Source: ZC4RG17 sp036259475
Lineage (GTDB): Bacteria > Actinomycetota > Acidimicrobiia > Spongiisociales > ZC4RG35
NCBI GenBank assembly: GCA_036259475.1
Contig: DATABS010000094.1
Coordinates: 1 to 64,000, forward strand
Direction of reading: 5' to 3'
Length of the DNA stretch: 64,000 nucleotides
In this document: positions 25,653 through 34,439 of the stretch, piece after piece
How positions within the stretch are numbered: position 1 is the first letter of the stretch
Layout: every line of letters begins with the position of its first letter
Position numbers and translations under genes: made by a program
Notes under the pieces: model-generated
Database searches by the model: none
What the model saw: the letters and a program-made list of their open reading frames with translations, nothing else
What the model was told of the DNA's origin: nothing

Positions 25653-26245
25653 ACCTTGGGAGGGTATCGCCGGAGCCAGGCGCCTCGGGGCGCGGCACTG
25701 GCGGCTCGCCAGTCGGAAGGACTGTCGAGATCCAGCGCCAGTCCGAGGCGCACGAGGACACGGGGCGATGCCATTCGACCCAGATGGCGCTGGAAGCTGC
25801 CCGCCCCGTAAGAGAACTGGAAGGATCCGATCCCTCCGATCAGCGACGTCCCCCCATCGTCGCTGGGAGCGATGGGGTGATCTCCTCCGTCGATGGCCTC
25901 GAGAGCGAGGATGATGTCTTCGGGGCGAAGGAGTGGCAGATCGGCATGGACGATGAGCCACGGCATTCCTCGCGAGGTCGCCCGGTCGACGGCGGCGAGG
26001 GCGGCTCCGTCGAGGCCGCCTCCGGCGTCGACCCACGCTTCCCATCCCTGCCGGCGGGCCCACGTCGCCACCTCCTCGTCAGATGCCAGGGCCACTACGT
26101 CGGCTCCTGCCTTCGCCACCGTTTCCAGCGTGTGAGCTGCCAGATCGCGACCGAGCCGGGAACGGGCACCGGCGTCGAGGACGGGTGACAGCCGCTGTTT
26201 GGCGACATAGAAGCGCTTGACGGGTACGGCAGCGAGGACCGGCAT
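25649..26245 (-). CDS. cofC: 2-phospho-L-lactate / PEP guanylyltransferase (coenzyme F420 synthesis)
   Basis: 198 aa from ATG 26245 (MPVLAAVPVKRF). A nucleotidyltransferase with the N-terminal VPVKRFYVAKQRLSPVLDAG motif, GMPWLIVHADLPLLRPEDI (metal-binding Asp) and IAPSDDGGTSLIGG. It activates phospholactate or PEP with GTP to make the F420 side chain (CofC/FbiD). Longer frames reaching beyond 26245 run into the thioesterase gene and are not needed. Confidence 0.88.
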   Translation of the reverse strand: MPVLAAVPVKRFYVAKQRLSPVLDAGARSRLGRDLAAHTLETVAKAGADVVALASDEEVATWARRQGWEAWVDAGGGLDGAALAAVDRATSRGMPWLIVHADLPLLRPEDIILALEAIDGGDHPIAPSDDGGTSLIGGIGSFQFSYGAGSFQRHLGRMASPRVLVRLGLALDLDSPSDWRAASAAPRGAWLRRYPPKV

Positions 26246-26277
26246 TTGGTGCAGCGTATCGGTGGAGGATTGCTTGG

Positions 26278-27066
26278 TCAGCGGCCCGGGTCGAGGATCC
26301 GCGCCATCTGGCGGCTGCGTGCGACCAGTTTTCCTTGGGAGTCCCACAGGTCTGCGGATTCGTCGTGGTAACCCCCTTCGACCACATCGGTTCGTAGCCA
26401 CGCCGTCACCGGTCCGGCGGCGGGGTGATTCCAGAAGTGGATCGTCAACTCGAGCGTTGGAGTCCAGGCCATGTAGCCCAGGTTGAAGGCGACCGGGGCG
26501 AACCCGTCGGCGAACACCGGCAGGGCGAGCAGGTCCGGTGGGCGTCCGTCGGCGAAGGCGATAGTCCCGCCGATTTCGGGCTCGCCGGTGGGCCGGCCCA
26601 GGGCGCCGCCGGCCACCGCAGTCGGAATCTGATACTCGAAGTTCTCGGGAAACTCCTGGATGAGAAGGCTCCGTTCCGTCTCGAAAGGACCTGTCAGGTC
26701 CGGCGGAGCCAGGAAGCTCTGCGAGGGCCCGTCGCGGTCCAGCTGGCCGAGTGTCGCAAGCATCCGTACCCGTTCCCGGTCGCCCTGGGCGAGCGCCAGC
26801 ATGAGAATGGTCGTCGATCGACCGTCCTTGACCACCTGAGCGCTGATCTCGACCGGTCCGGGGACCGTGGGGGATAGGAAGTGGGCCGTGACCGTCAGAG
26901 GGTCGGGATGGTCGGATACCGCCTGGGCGGCCCGAAGCATCATGGCCATCACATAGCCCCCGTTGGGCACCTTCTCGATCGTCCACCGCTCGTGCACCAC
27001 AGCCGAGAACCTGCCGTCGGCAACTGCCTCGACCGCAGTGTCGACGTCGAACCGAAAGCCCTCCAT
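26278..27066 (-). CDS. Acyl-CoA thioesterase-like (double hotdog) protein
   Basis: 262 aa. An N-terminal hotdog (WTIEKVPNGGYVMAMMLRAA; VTAHFLSPTVPGPVEISAQV) is followed by a C-terminal hotdog (LELTIHFWNHPAAGPVTAWL; WDSQGKLVARSRQMARIL). This matches actinobacterial TesB-type thioesterases, which hydrolyse acyl-CoA. Substrate length is unknown. It is divergent from serA. Confidence 0.85.
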   Translation of the reverse strand: MEGFRFDVDTAVEAVADGRFSAVVHERWTIEKVPNGGYVMAMMLRAAQAVSDHPDPLTVTAHFLSPTVPGPVEISAQVVKDGRSTTILMLALAQGDRERVRMLATLGQLDRDGPSQSFLAPPDLTGPFETERSLLIQEFPENFEYQIPTAVAGGALGRPTGEPEIGGTIAFADGRPPDLLALPVFADGFAPVAFNLGYMAWTPTLELTIHFWNHPAAGPVTAWLRTDVVEGGYHDESADLWDSQGKLVARSRQMARILDPGR

Positions 27067-27132
27067 GGCCGCAGGCTAACCGGCCCACCCACCGGTTTTC
27101 GCTCGCCGTCCCGGCATGACGACAATCCACTC

Positions 27133-28713
27133 ATGCAACCCAAGGTCGTCGTCGCCGAGAAGATCGCCGATTCGGGCATCGAGACCCTCCAGGCCTCATG
27201 CCGCGTGGAAATGGCGGTCGGGGTGGAGCGGACCGAGCTCCTTTCCCGGATGGGCGATGCCGAGGGGCTGGTGGTCCGCTCCGCTACCCAGGTCGACGCC
27301 GAACTGATCGCCGCCGCGCCTCGACTTCGGGTGATCGGGCGAGCGGGCATCGGAGTCGACAACATCGACGTCGGCGCAGCCACCGAGGCGGGCATCGTGG
27401 TGGTCAACGCGCCTCAGGCCAACATCATCTCGGCTGCCGAGCACGCTCTCGCCCTGATGCTCGCCCAGGCGCGCAACGTGCCGAGGGCCGACGCCACGCT
27501 CCGCTCGGGCGTGTGGGATCGGTCCCGGTTCGAGGGCGTCGAATTGCACGGCAAGACGCTGGGGGTGATCGGCCTCGGCCGGATCGGAACTTTGGTCGCC
27601 CAGCGGGCGCTGGCCTTCGGCATGCGGCTCACCGCCTATGACCCCTACGTGTCGGAGGAGAGAGGGCGACGACTCGGGGTGGAGATGGTCGACCTCGACT
27701 CGCTTCTCGCCGAATCGGACTTCATCACCATCCACCTGCCGATGACGTCCGACACCGAGGGGCTCATCGGCAAGGAGGCGTTGAGCAAGGTCAAGCCAGG
27801 CGTCCGGATCGTCAACGCCGCCCGAGGCGGGATCCTCGACGAGGATGCGCTGGCCGAAGCCATACGAGAAGGAAGGGTGGCGGGCGCCGCCCTCGACGTC
27901 TACTCCGCTGAGCCGCTGACCGAGTCGCCCTTGTTCCATGAGGACCGTGTGGTAGTGACGCCTCATCTCGGCGCTTCGACCGCCGAGGCCCAGGACAAGG
28001 CGGGAACTGACGTCGCCGAAGCGGTGGCCGCAGCGCTGCGCGGCGAGCTCGTTCTCTCCGCAGTCAACGTCGACATGGGGTCGTCCGTCCCAGACGAAGT
28101 CGCCGCCTATCTCCCCGTCGCCGAACAGCTAGGCCGGGTATTCACGGCTCTCGCCGGGGGGCTGCCCGAGCGGCTCACCGTCCGGGTCGCGGGCCGAGTG
28201 GGGTCCGGAGAAGTCCGGCCGCTGACGCTCGCAGTCATGAAAGGAGCCCTCTCCTCGGTGTCGTCGCGAGCCGTCACCTACGTCAACGTCCCGTCTCTCG
28301 CCGACCAGCACGGCATCTCGGTCGACCAGGAGACATCGGCCGAAGCCCAGCATTACCAGTCGGTGGTCAGCGTGCGGGGCAGCGTGGGAGGGAGAGAGGC
28401 CTCCGTGTCCGCGACCCGCACCCGCAAGGGTCCCACTCTGGTTGAGATCCTCGGCCATGATGTCGAGCTGCCCGTGTCGTCCCGGATGCTCATCGTCCGG
28501 AATGCCGACGTGCCCGGTGTGATCGGCCGGCTCGGGTCATTCCTCGGCGATCAAGGAGTCAACATCGCCAACATGGTGGTCGGCCGTGCGCCGGGCACCG
28601 GCGACGCCGCCATGATGGGTCTGAACCTCGATGACTCTCTGACCGACGACCAGTTGGCCCAACTCCGCCGGCTGCAAGGTATAGAAGAAGCCCGCTACGT
28701 GTCGCTCGGCTAG
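27133..28713 (+). CDS. serA: D-3-phosphoglycerate dehydrogenase
   Basis: 526 aa from ATG 27133 (MQPKVVVAEKIADSG). Oxidises 3-phosphoglycerate to 3-phosphohydroxypyruvate, the first step of serine synthesis. The NAD motif is GVIGLGRIGTLVAQRALAFG, with catalytic residues in NAARGGILDEDAL (Arg), Asp/Glu in ALDVYSAEPL and His in VTPHLGAST. It has the long actinobacterial form: an intervening domain (~320-450) and a C-terminal ACT domain (MLIVRNADVPGVIGRLGSFL) for serine feedback. Its stop codon shares bases with the convergent ECF S gene. Confidence 0.95.
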   Translation: MQPKVVVAEKIADSGIETLQASCRVEMAVGVERTELLSRMGDAEGLVVRSATQVDAELIAAAPRLRVIGRAGIGVDNIDVGAATEAGIVVVNAPQANIISAAEHALALMLAQARNVPRADATLRSGVWDRSRFEGVELHGKTLGVIGLGRIGTLVAQRALAFGMRLTAYDPYVSEERGRRLGVEMVDLDSLLAESDFITIHLPMTSDTEGLIGKEALSKVKPGVRIVNAARGGILDEDALAEAIREGRVAGAALDVYSAEPLTESPLFHEDRVVVTPHLGASTAEAQDKAGTDVAEAVAAALRGELVLSAVNVDMGSSVPDEVAAYLPVAEQLGRVFTALAGGLPERLTVRVAGRVGSGEVRPLTLAVMKGALSSVSSRAVTYVNVPSLADQHGISVDQETSAEAQHYQSVVSVRGSVGGREASVSATRTRKGPTLVEILGHDVELPVSSRMLIVRNADVPGVIGRLGSFLGDQGVNIANMVVGRAPGTGDAAMMGLNLDDSLTDDQLAQLRRLQGIEEARYVSLG

Positions 28714-29528
28714 GCGGCTCGGTCGGCGAAGGTCACGTCGGCCTCGAAGCCGGCCCTCCCGCCGACCCGGCGGACGCTCCTCAGCACCACGCCGCCCACC
28801 AGCGCGATCATGCCCGCGGTGGTGACCGCCCGACCGAGATCCCAGCCGAGCGACGTCGCCAGGCTGAAGCCGAGGAATCGGCCCAAATTGTCGGTGACCG
28901 GAGCGCCGGGAACGAACGACAGGGAGGTGCCTGGACCGAGGGTGAAAGGCCAGAACGAGAGGTTCATCAACAGGCCGAAGACCAGAGAGGACAACGCTCC
29001 GTAGGCGGCCAGAAGGGCGAGTTCCTTACGGCCGCCGAGGGCCGGCAGCAGCCCCGCTCCCATTCCGACCCACGAGGCGGCCAGCATCTGATACGGCAGC
29101 CACGGACCCACCCCGCCGGTGATGAAGGCCGAGACCACCAGCGTGGTGGAACCCAGAACGAATCCGAAGCCCGGCCCGAAGGCTCTCCCCCCCAGCACGA
29201 TCATGAAGAAGACGAGCTCGACCCCACCGGCACCGGCCCCCAGAGGTCGGAGGGCGGCGCCGAGAGCGGAGAGCACTCCCAGCATGGCCACCGTCTTGGC
29301 GTCGAGGCCGCCACCGGCGATTTCCCCGATGACGACCGCCCCGACCAGTGGCAAGACGAGCGCGAACAGGAGCGGGGCGACGTCCGTCTGGGCCAGGGAG
29401 CTGTCCGAGGAGATGAACAACGGCCAGGCGAAGGCGAGGATGCTGGCGACCGCGGCCAGGCCGAGTGTGATTCCCGACCGAGATCGAACCGGGATCACAC
29501 TTCGGCGGGCCGGCATCGATGCGGTCAT
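28710..29528 (-). CDS. ECF transporter S component, probably for cobalamin (CbrT-like)
   Basis: 272 aa from ATG 29528, overlapping the ECF ATPase stop (ATGA). About six or seven hydrophobic segments are seen (for example ITLGLAAVASILAFAWPLFI and LLFALVLPLVGAVVIGEIAG). Ala/Gly-rich helix packing in VLSALGAALRPLGAGAGGVE and the GGRAFGPGFGFVLGSTTLVV stretch are typical of S components. This subunit binds the vitamin in the membrane. Assignment to cobalamin rests on the B12 riboswitch at the head of the operon; the sequence alone gives only the family. Last gene of the operon. Confidence 0.85.
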   Translation of the reverse strand: MTASMPARRSVIPVRSRSGITLGLAAVASILAFAWPLFISSDSSLAQTDVAPLLFALVLPLVGAVVIGEIAGGGLDAKTVAMLGVLSALGAALRPLGAGAGGVELVFFMIVLGGRAFGPGFGFVLGSTTLVVSAFITGGVGPWLPYQMLAASWVGMGAGLLPALGGRKELALLAAYGALSSLVFGLLMNLSFWPFTLGPGTSLSFVPGAPVTDNLGRFLGFSLATSLGWDLGRAVTTAGMIALVGGVVLRSVRRVGGRAGFEADVTFADRAA

Positions 29529-31123
29529 GCCGGCTCCAGGGCAACGGCCACCTGATTCACCGTGAGCCATGCCCCCGGTGCGAAGATCTTGGCCACCTGG
29601 GGGGCGAAGATGGGCGATGACACCACCACCTCGCCGGTGGGGCCGTCGGCCACGATCTCGCCGTCCGCCAGGACGATGACTCGATCGGCCGCCTCGGCGA
29701 CGAACTCGACGTCGTGGGTGGCGATCATCACCCCGGCGCCTTGTGCCGCAACCCGGCCAATGATCGATGCGAGCCGCTCCTTGGCCGCGTAGTCCAGGCC
29801 ACGGGTGGGTTCGTCGAGGAGGAGCAGGCTCGGGCCGGCGGAGAGCTGGATGGCGAGCACCAACCCCAGCTTTTCGCCTTCCGACAGGTCGGCCGGGTGC
29901 GACCCGAGGTCGACCGCTTCGAGGATCCGTTCCACCAGACGGAGGGTGGTTCCCGGCGCCGCCTCGCTCGTCTGGTCGGACCGGTCGCACTCTTCGGCGA
30001 CTGTCTCCATGAACAGGAGGTCGGATGGCGTGTGGGGAACGAGGCCGACCAGCCGCCGGGCAGCCGCCGGATGCATGTCGGCGGGATCCCTGCCGGATAC
30101 TCTGACGCTGCCCCCGGTGCGAGTTCCGCTCCCCTGGATCGCCCACAGGAGCGACGACTTGCCAACCCCGTTGCGACCCATCACGGCGACGACTTCTCCG
30201 GCGCCGAGCCGGAAGGTGGTGGGCTGAAGCGCTTCCACCGGACCGTAGCCGACCGACAGGTCCCTGACTTCCAGGCACGGCTCCGGCTCGGTGCGTGTGG
30301 GGGGGACGAAGGCGGCGAGCCGGCCGGCGACCTCGGCGGACCGGCGGCGGGCATCACGCACCGACAGCGGTAACGGCTTCCATCCCGCCAGGCGGCCGAG
30401 ATGGACGACGGGCGGAGCCACCAGAGACTGTTCCATCATCGACGATGGGTCGCCGGTTGTCGCCCGGCCGTATGAATCGAGATGAACGATCCGGTCGGCG
30501 TACTGGACGACCCGCTCGAGGCGATGCTCGGCCATCAGCACGGTGGTGCCGAGATCGTGTACCAGTCGGGTGAGGGCGGCGAGCACCTCCTCGGCGGCGG
30601 CTGGATCCAGTGCCGAGGTCGGTTCGTCGAGCAGCATCACCCGGGGATGGGCCGTCAGCACGGCTCCGATCGCTACTCGCTGGGCCTCACCTCCGGAGAG
30701 TTCCGCCAGCCGACGCGAACGCAGCCGGGAGAGTCCCATCAGGTCGAGCGTCTCCTCCACTCTCTTGCGCATCACCTGGGGAGCCAGTCCCAGCTGTTCC
30801 ATCGTGTAGGCCAGCTCCTCCTCCACGGTGTCCGTGACGAAACCGGTGGTCGGATCTTGGGCAACGAGTCCGACGATGTCGGCCAGCTCCCGGACCGCCA
30901 CCCGGCTGGTGTCGTAGCCCGCCACGACGACGCGACCGGTCAGAATTCCACCGCTGAACCTGGGCACCAGACCGTTGACGGTTCGGAGGAGCGTCGTTTT
31001 GCCCGATCCGGTCGGGCCGATGACCAAGGCCAGCTCGCCCTCGGTAATCCCCAGGTCGACCCCATCGAGTGCCGGATGGGAGGCGCCGGGATATCGGAAC
31101 GAGACGCGCTCGAAGCGGATCAT
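29525..31123 (-). CDS. ECF transporter duplicated ATP-binding protein (EcfA-EcfA' fusion)
   Basis: 532 aa with two ABC domains in one chain. Domain 1 (~1-225) has Walker A GPTGSGKTT, signature LSGGEAQRVAIGAVLTA, Walker B VMLLDEPTSALDP and the H-loop His in MAEHRLERV. Domain 2 (~265-510) has Walker A GRNGVGKSS, a divergent signature DLSEGEKLGLVLAIQL, Walker B LLLLDEPTRGLDY and H-loop ATHDVEF. It energises uptake by the S and T components. ATGA overlap with the S gene; the T gene stop is next to its start. Confidence 0.93.
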   Translation of the reverse strand: MIRFERVSFRYPGASHPALDGVDLGITEGELALVIGPTGSGKTTLLRTVNGLVPRFSGGILTGRVVVAGYDTSRVAVRELADIVGLVAQDPTTGFVTDTVEEELAYTMEQLGLAPQVMRKRVEETLDLMGLSRLRSRRLAELSGGEAQRVAIGAVLTAHPRVMLLDEPTSALDPAAAEEVLAALTRLVHDLGTTVLMAEHRLERVVQYADRIVHLDSYGRATTGDPSSMMEQSLVAPPVVHLGRLAGWKPLPLSVRDARRRSAEVAGRLAAFVPPTRTEPEPCLEVRDLSVGYGPVEALQPTTFRLGAGEVVAVMGRNGVGKSSLLWAIQGSGTRTGGSVRVSGRDPADMHPAAARRLVGLVPHTPSDLLFMETVAEECDRSDQTSEAAPGTTLRLVERILEAVDLGSHPADLSEGEKLGLVLAIQLSAGPSLLLLDEPTRGLDYAAKERLASIIGRVAAQGAGVMIATHDVEFVAEAADRVIVLADGEIVADGPTGEVVVSSPIFAPQVAKIFAPGAWLTVNQVAVALEPA

Positions 31124-32218
31124 CTAGGCGGCCTTCTCGACGATCGGCCGCGGTGCCCGGGCGGCAACCTGCGGAGCGGAGATGGCCGGCAGAGCCGCGA
31201 GGAGAAGTGAAAGAAGGGCAACAGGGCCGGCGCCCGGCCATTCGAGCGGCTGGAGTGATGGGTTGAGTGTGGTCGGCTGCATGACACCGGCTGCCGCCAA
31301 CCCCACCGCGGCAGCTCCACCTGCCAGAGTCACCAGCCACTCGCGGCCGCCCCACGCATCGGGCCGGTAGCGAGTGCGCGCCACATTGCGGCCGAGCTGG
31401 CTGAGCCCCAGGGCAGCGAGCGCGGCGCCGGCGGTCATCGTCCCTCCCGAGACCGCGACGTCGCCTCCAGAGAGAAGCCCGAAGAGGCCGACGCAGACCG
31501 CTCCGAGTCCCAGCCAGGCCGCGAGCCCGACGATCACAGAGTGTTGCGCCCTCCCGGCGCCGGATCGGCCATAACCCCTCGAGTCCATCGACGCGGCGAG
31601 GGCGATCGACCGATGGAGGGCGTCCTCCAGGACCGGAACGAGAAGCGACCGCACGGATCTCAGGCCTCGGCCGCTCTCTCCCCTCAGACGACGGGCTCTC
31701 CGCACGCGAGCGAGCGACTCGACCAGCTGGGGGGCGAGCGAGAGTGCCACGACGGCCGAGGTGGCCACACCGGCTAGAGAGCGGGGCAGTGAGGGAAGCA
31801 GCCGCCGGGGATCGGCCAGCGAGTTGGCGGCTCCTATGACCACCACGATCGTGGCCAGGCGGAGCCCGTCGTAGAGGCCGGCCAGCAGCTCCTCGACGGT
31901 GACCGTGCCGCCCAACTCGACGCCCGCCGGAAGGCTAACTCGGGGGAGGTCCACGAGAGGCGTGCGGCCGAAGTCACCGCCCAGCAAGAGTCGGAATCCA
32001 ACCCGGATGGCGATCACCACCAACCCCACCACCAGGTACATCCGGTATCCCCCTGCCCACCGAATCTGCGTCCTACGGGATGCCACCACCAGAGAGGTCA
32101 CGGCGACGATCAGCCCGAGCAGCAGCGGATTCCTGGTCTGGGTGGCGGCGGCGACGAGTCCCAGTGCCCACAGCCACCAGGCAGCGGCATGGAGCCGTCT
32201 CGCTCGGCGCCTTCTCAT
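31124..32218 (-). CDS. ECF transporter T component (EcfT/CbiQ family), C-terminally extended
   Basis: 364 aa from ATG 32218, overlapping the upstream stop by 4 bases. A membrane protein with the two coupling-helix signatures that contact the ATPases: VRRARRLRGES and MDSRGYGRSG. The N-terminal ~260 residues match CbiQ/EcfT. About 100 extra C-terminal residues hold three or four more hydrophobic helices (TMTAGAALAALGLSQLG; LVTLAGGAAAVGLAAAGVM; VALLSLLLAALPAISA), which is unusual and may be a lineage-specific addition. Confidence 0.88.
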   Translation of the reverse strand: MRRRRARRLHAAAWWLWALGLVAAATQTRNPLLLGLIVAVTSLVVASRRTQIRWAGGYRMYLVVGLVVIAIRVGFRLLLGGDFGRTPLVDLPRVSLPAGVELGGTVTVEELLAGLYDGLRLATIVVVIGAANSLADPRRLLPSLPRSLAGVATSAVVALSLAPQLVESLARVRRARRLRGESGRGLRSVRSLLVPVLEDALHRSIALAASMDSRGYGRSGAGRAQHSVIVGLAAWLGLGAVCVGLFGLLSGGDVAVSGGTMTAGAALAALGLSQLGRNVARTRYRPDAWGGREWLVTLAGGAAAVGLAAAGVMQPTTLNPSLQPLEWPGAGPVALLSLLLAALPAISAPQVAARAPRPIVEKAA

Positions 32219-33018
32219 GCGGCGCCTCCGCCCCGGCGCCACGCCACTACCGCGGCGGTGGTGGCCACCGCCGCGATCACCAGAGCGCCGGCGAGGAAGC
32301 CGCCGGCGCCGTTCCCTGGCTCGCCCGCCGCGAGCGGCATGCTGGTCGCCGAGCTGGGCGACGGCTCCGTGGTCGGGGGAACGGTCGTGGTTGGGGCCAC
32401 AGTGGTGGTCGGGATGAGGGTCGTGGTCGGCGCAGAGTCGCTCGACACCGAGGACGAGGGAGGCACCGTGGTGGTCGTGCTCGTCGTGGTCGTGCTCGTG
32501 CTCGTCGTGGTGGTGGAAGTAGTGCTCGTCGTCGTGGAGCTGGTGGTCGTGGTCGTGCTACTCGTCGTGGTGGTGGCTGGCGCCGGGATCGGAAAGTCCG
32601 GAGGGTCGGTGTGTGAAGTGGCGAACGCCCACCCTTCGAAGTCGCCCGGGATGGTGGCGGCGGCTCCACTGGAGTTGAACCGCCAGGTGCCGCCCAGATC
32701 GGCCGTCCAGTACGACCAGAACGCGTCGGCCGGGGGCGTGTCGGCGCAGTCCTCGGTCTCCGGACCGGGCTGGCCGTCGATCCGACAGACGAACGCCGCC
32801 CCGGTCTGGACCCGGTCGACGTCGAAGCCGGCCTGGGCGAGCGCCTCCAATCCGGTACTCGCCGTCGGGGCGCATCCGACGACCACACCTCCACCGAGGT
32901 CGGCGAAGTCGACCACCACCGTCGTCCCCGCGCCCGGATCACAGGCGGCAGCCGCGGCTGGAGTGGCCGCCGCCCCCACCAAGAGGGCCGCCGCCAGGAT
33001 CCGCTCCGACCACCTCAC
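32215..33018 (-). CDS. Secreted, membrane-anchored beta-domain protein of the B12 locus (DUF4430-like)
   Basis: 267 aa from GTG 33018. Signal peptide at ~6-25 (LAAALLVGAAATPAAAAA). Folded domain at ~26-140 with two internal Cys (VVGCAPT; FVCRIDGQ) and an aromatic-rich end (FWSYWTADLGGTWRFNSSGA, then GDFEGWAF). A Thr/Ser stalk of ~75 residues is followed by a C-terminal membrane helix (AGALVIAAVATTAAVVAW) and basic tail. Spacing between the riboswitch-led toroid gene and ecfT implies one operon. The 'W.YW...W.....G' pattern with late GxxEGW resembles DUF4430, the domain type that forms the C-terminal half of animal transcobalamins, and resembles secreted Streptomyces proteins beside ECF genes (SCO2322 type, from memory). 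The family assignment needs a profile search. Confidence 0.75.
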   Translation of the reverse strand: MRWSERILAAALLVGAAATPAAAAACDPGAGTTVVVDFADLGGGVVVGCAPTASTGLEALAQAGFDVDRVQTGAAFVCRIDGQPGPETEDCADTPPADAFWSYWTADLGGTWRFNSSGAAATIPGDFEGWAFATSHTDPPDFPIPAPATTTTSSTTTTTSSTTTSTTSTTTTSTSTTTTSTTTTVPPSSSVSSDSAPTTTLIPTTTVAPTTTVPPTTEPSPSSATSMPLAAGEPGNGAGGFLAGALVIAAVATTAAVVAWRRGGGAA

Positions 33019-33023
33019 CTCTG

Positions 33024-34313
33024 TCAGTCCCCCAACGCCCGGAAGAGGAACGCCGCCATCTCTCCACGGCTGACGGAGTCGCCGGGGCAGAACCGGTCGT
33101 TGGCGGGCGGGTTGCAGCCTCGGGTGATGCCGGTGGCGGCGAGCCATCGGATGTCGGTGTGGAACACCGAGTCTGCGGTGTCGGTGAAGTCGCCGGACTG
33201 GCCGGTGGGCAGGGTGTCGCCGAGCGCCCGGTGGAGGAAGGCGGCCATCTGCCCGCGGGTGACGGAGTCGCCCGGGCAGAACCGGTCGTTGGCGGGCGGA
33301 TCGCATCCTCTCGTCACGTCGGAGTCGCCCAGCCAGTCGGCTTCCCGGGCGAACAGGTGATCCCAGGTGACGTCGGCAAACGGGTCGACATCCAAGAGGT
33401 GATAGGGGCCGCCGCCGAGGGCCAGCACGCCCTGCAGGGTGGCGAACCCGTTGGGCACCGTATCCGCTTCGGTGAAGCGGATACCGCCGTCGGCAGTCTG
33501 GAGCGACATGACGAAGTCCGCCGCCAGGTCGGCGGCGGCGGTCTCGCCGGCGGCGCGCAATGCCTGGCCCGCTACGCCGGCCGTGTTGGCGTTCGGATCA
33601 CCAAAGGGGCTGGCCCACGAGCCGTCGGCGTTCTGCTCACCGATGAGGAAGTCGGCCGCCAGCGCCGCGACCTGGCTGTGGCCAGCCGCAATCGCCGCCT
33701 GCAGGGCGAGGGCGGTCACGTCAACATCCGGGGCGCCGGGATCGAAGGGACTCGACCAAGACCCGTCGGAGTTCTGCTGGGCGGCGAGCCAATCGCCGGC
33801 ATCCGTCGGACTCCCATCGAGGGTGGATGCCAGGGCCAGCATTGCCAGAGAATGGGTGAACATGTCGTCGGCGAAGCTGCCGTCGGCCCGTTGGAGGGCA
33901 CGGAGCTCAGATTCCAGGTGGCGGCCCGGCAGGAAGGAGGCCGGGTCTTCGCGGTTGACGAGCACGGCCAACAGCACCTTGGCCAGGGCGCCGGGGTTGG
34001 GTGCATCGGCCGGTCCGACGTAGTCGGCGGCGCCTTCGACGAGTTCGGCCAGCGCTTGACGGGCGGACCCCTCCCTTACACCGGCTGAGGCGAGGGCGAA
34101 GATGACGTCGGTGCGGGCGGCGGCCTTGCCGAACTGGTCGAAGCCAGGCTGAGAGGAGTCGAGCTCGGCGGCTATCCAATCCGCCGCCGCGGTCGAAGCG
34201 TTCTCTTGCCCCTCATCGGCCTGTGCCAGCGAAGGCATTGCGACGGCTCCGACGAGAAGGATGGTCAGGAATACGCCTGCGAGTCGCCCGGGGAGGCGAG
34301 TGGATGAAGTCAT
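33024..34313 (-). CDS. Secreted alpha/alpha-toroid protein with two S-layer-like repeats (transcobalamin alpha-domain-like)
   Basis: 429 aa. Residues 1-32 are a signal peptide (LAGVFLTILLVGAVAMPSLA). Residues ~35-300 contain repeated helical-hairpin units with 'QxxDGSW/F' turns (LQRADGSFADD; QNSDGSWSSPF; QNADGSWASPF; LQTADGGIRF), as in prenyltransferase/squalene-cyclase toroids; no DDTA-type cyclase motif is seen. Residues ~305-429 are two S-layer-like units (DVTRGCDPP...FCPGDSVTRGQMAAFL; GITRGCNPP...FCPGDSVSRGEMAAFL). First gene after the cobalamin riboswitch. The same toroid fold forms the B12-binding alpha domain of transcobalamin and intrinsic factor, so I infer a surface B12 binder. AGGAAGGA precedes the ATG. 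Confidence 0.85.
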   Translation of the reverse strand: MTSSTRLPGRLAGVFLTILLVGAVAMPSLAQADEGQENASTAAADWIAAELDSSQPGFDQFGKAAARTDVIFALASAGVREGSARQALAELVEGAADYVGPADAPNPGALAKVLLAVLVNREDPASFLPGRHLESELRALQRADGSFADDMFTHSLAMLALASTLDGSPTDAGDWLAAQQNSDGSWSSPFDPGAPDVDVTALALQAAIAAGHSQVAALAADFLIGEQNADGSWASPFGDPNANTAGVAGQALRAAGETAAADLAADFVMSLQTADGGIRFTEADTVPNGFATLQGVLALGGGPYHLLDVDPFADVTWDHLFAREADWLGDSDVTRGCDPPANDRFCPGDSVTRGQMAAFLHRALGDTLPTGQSGDFTDTADSVFHTDIRWLAATGITRGCNPPANDRFCPGDSVSRGEMAAFLFRALGD

Positions 34314-34439
34314 GTCGATACGGTGTCCTTCCTCTCGCGGTCTGGTTAGCGACCCAGCGACGAGGTGGTTCCGATCGACGGTCCGCCGAAGGCGGTGCTG
34401 GTCGGGCTTTCGTCCCGGGCCCCGCCCGTAGACCTCGAC

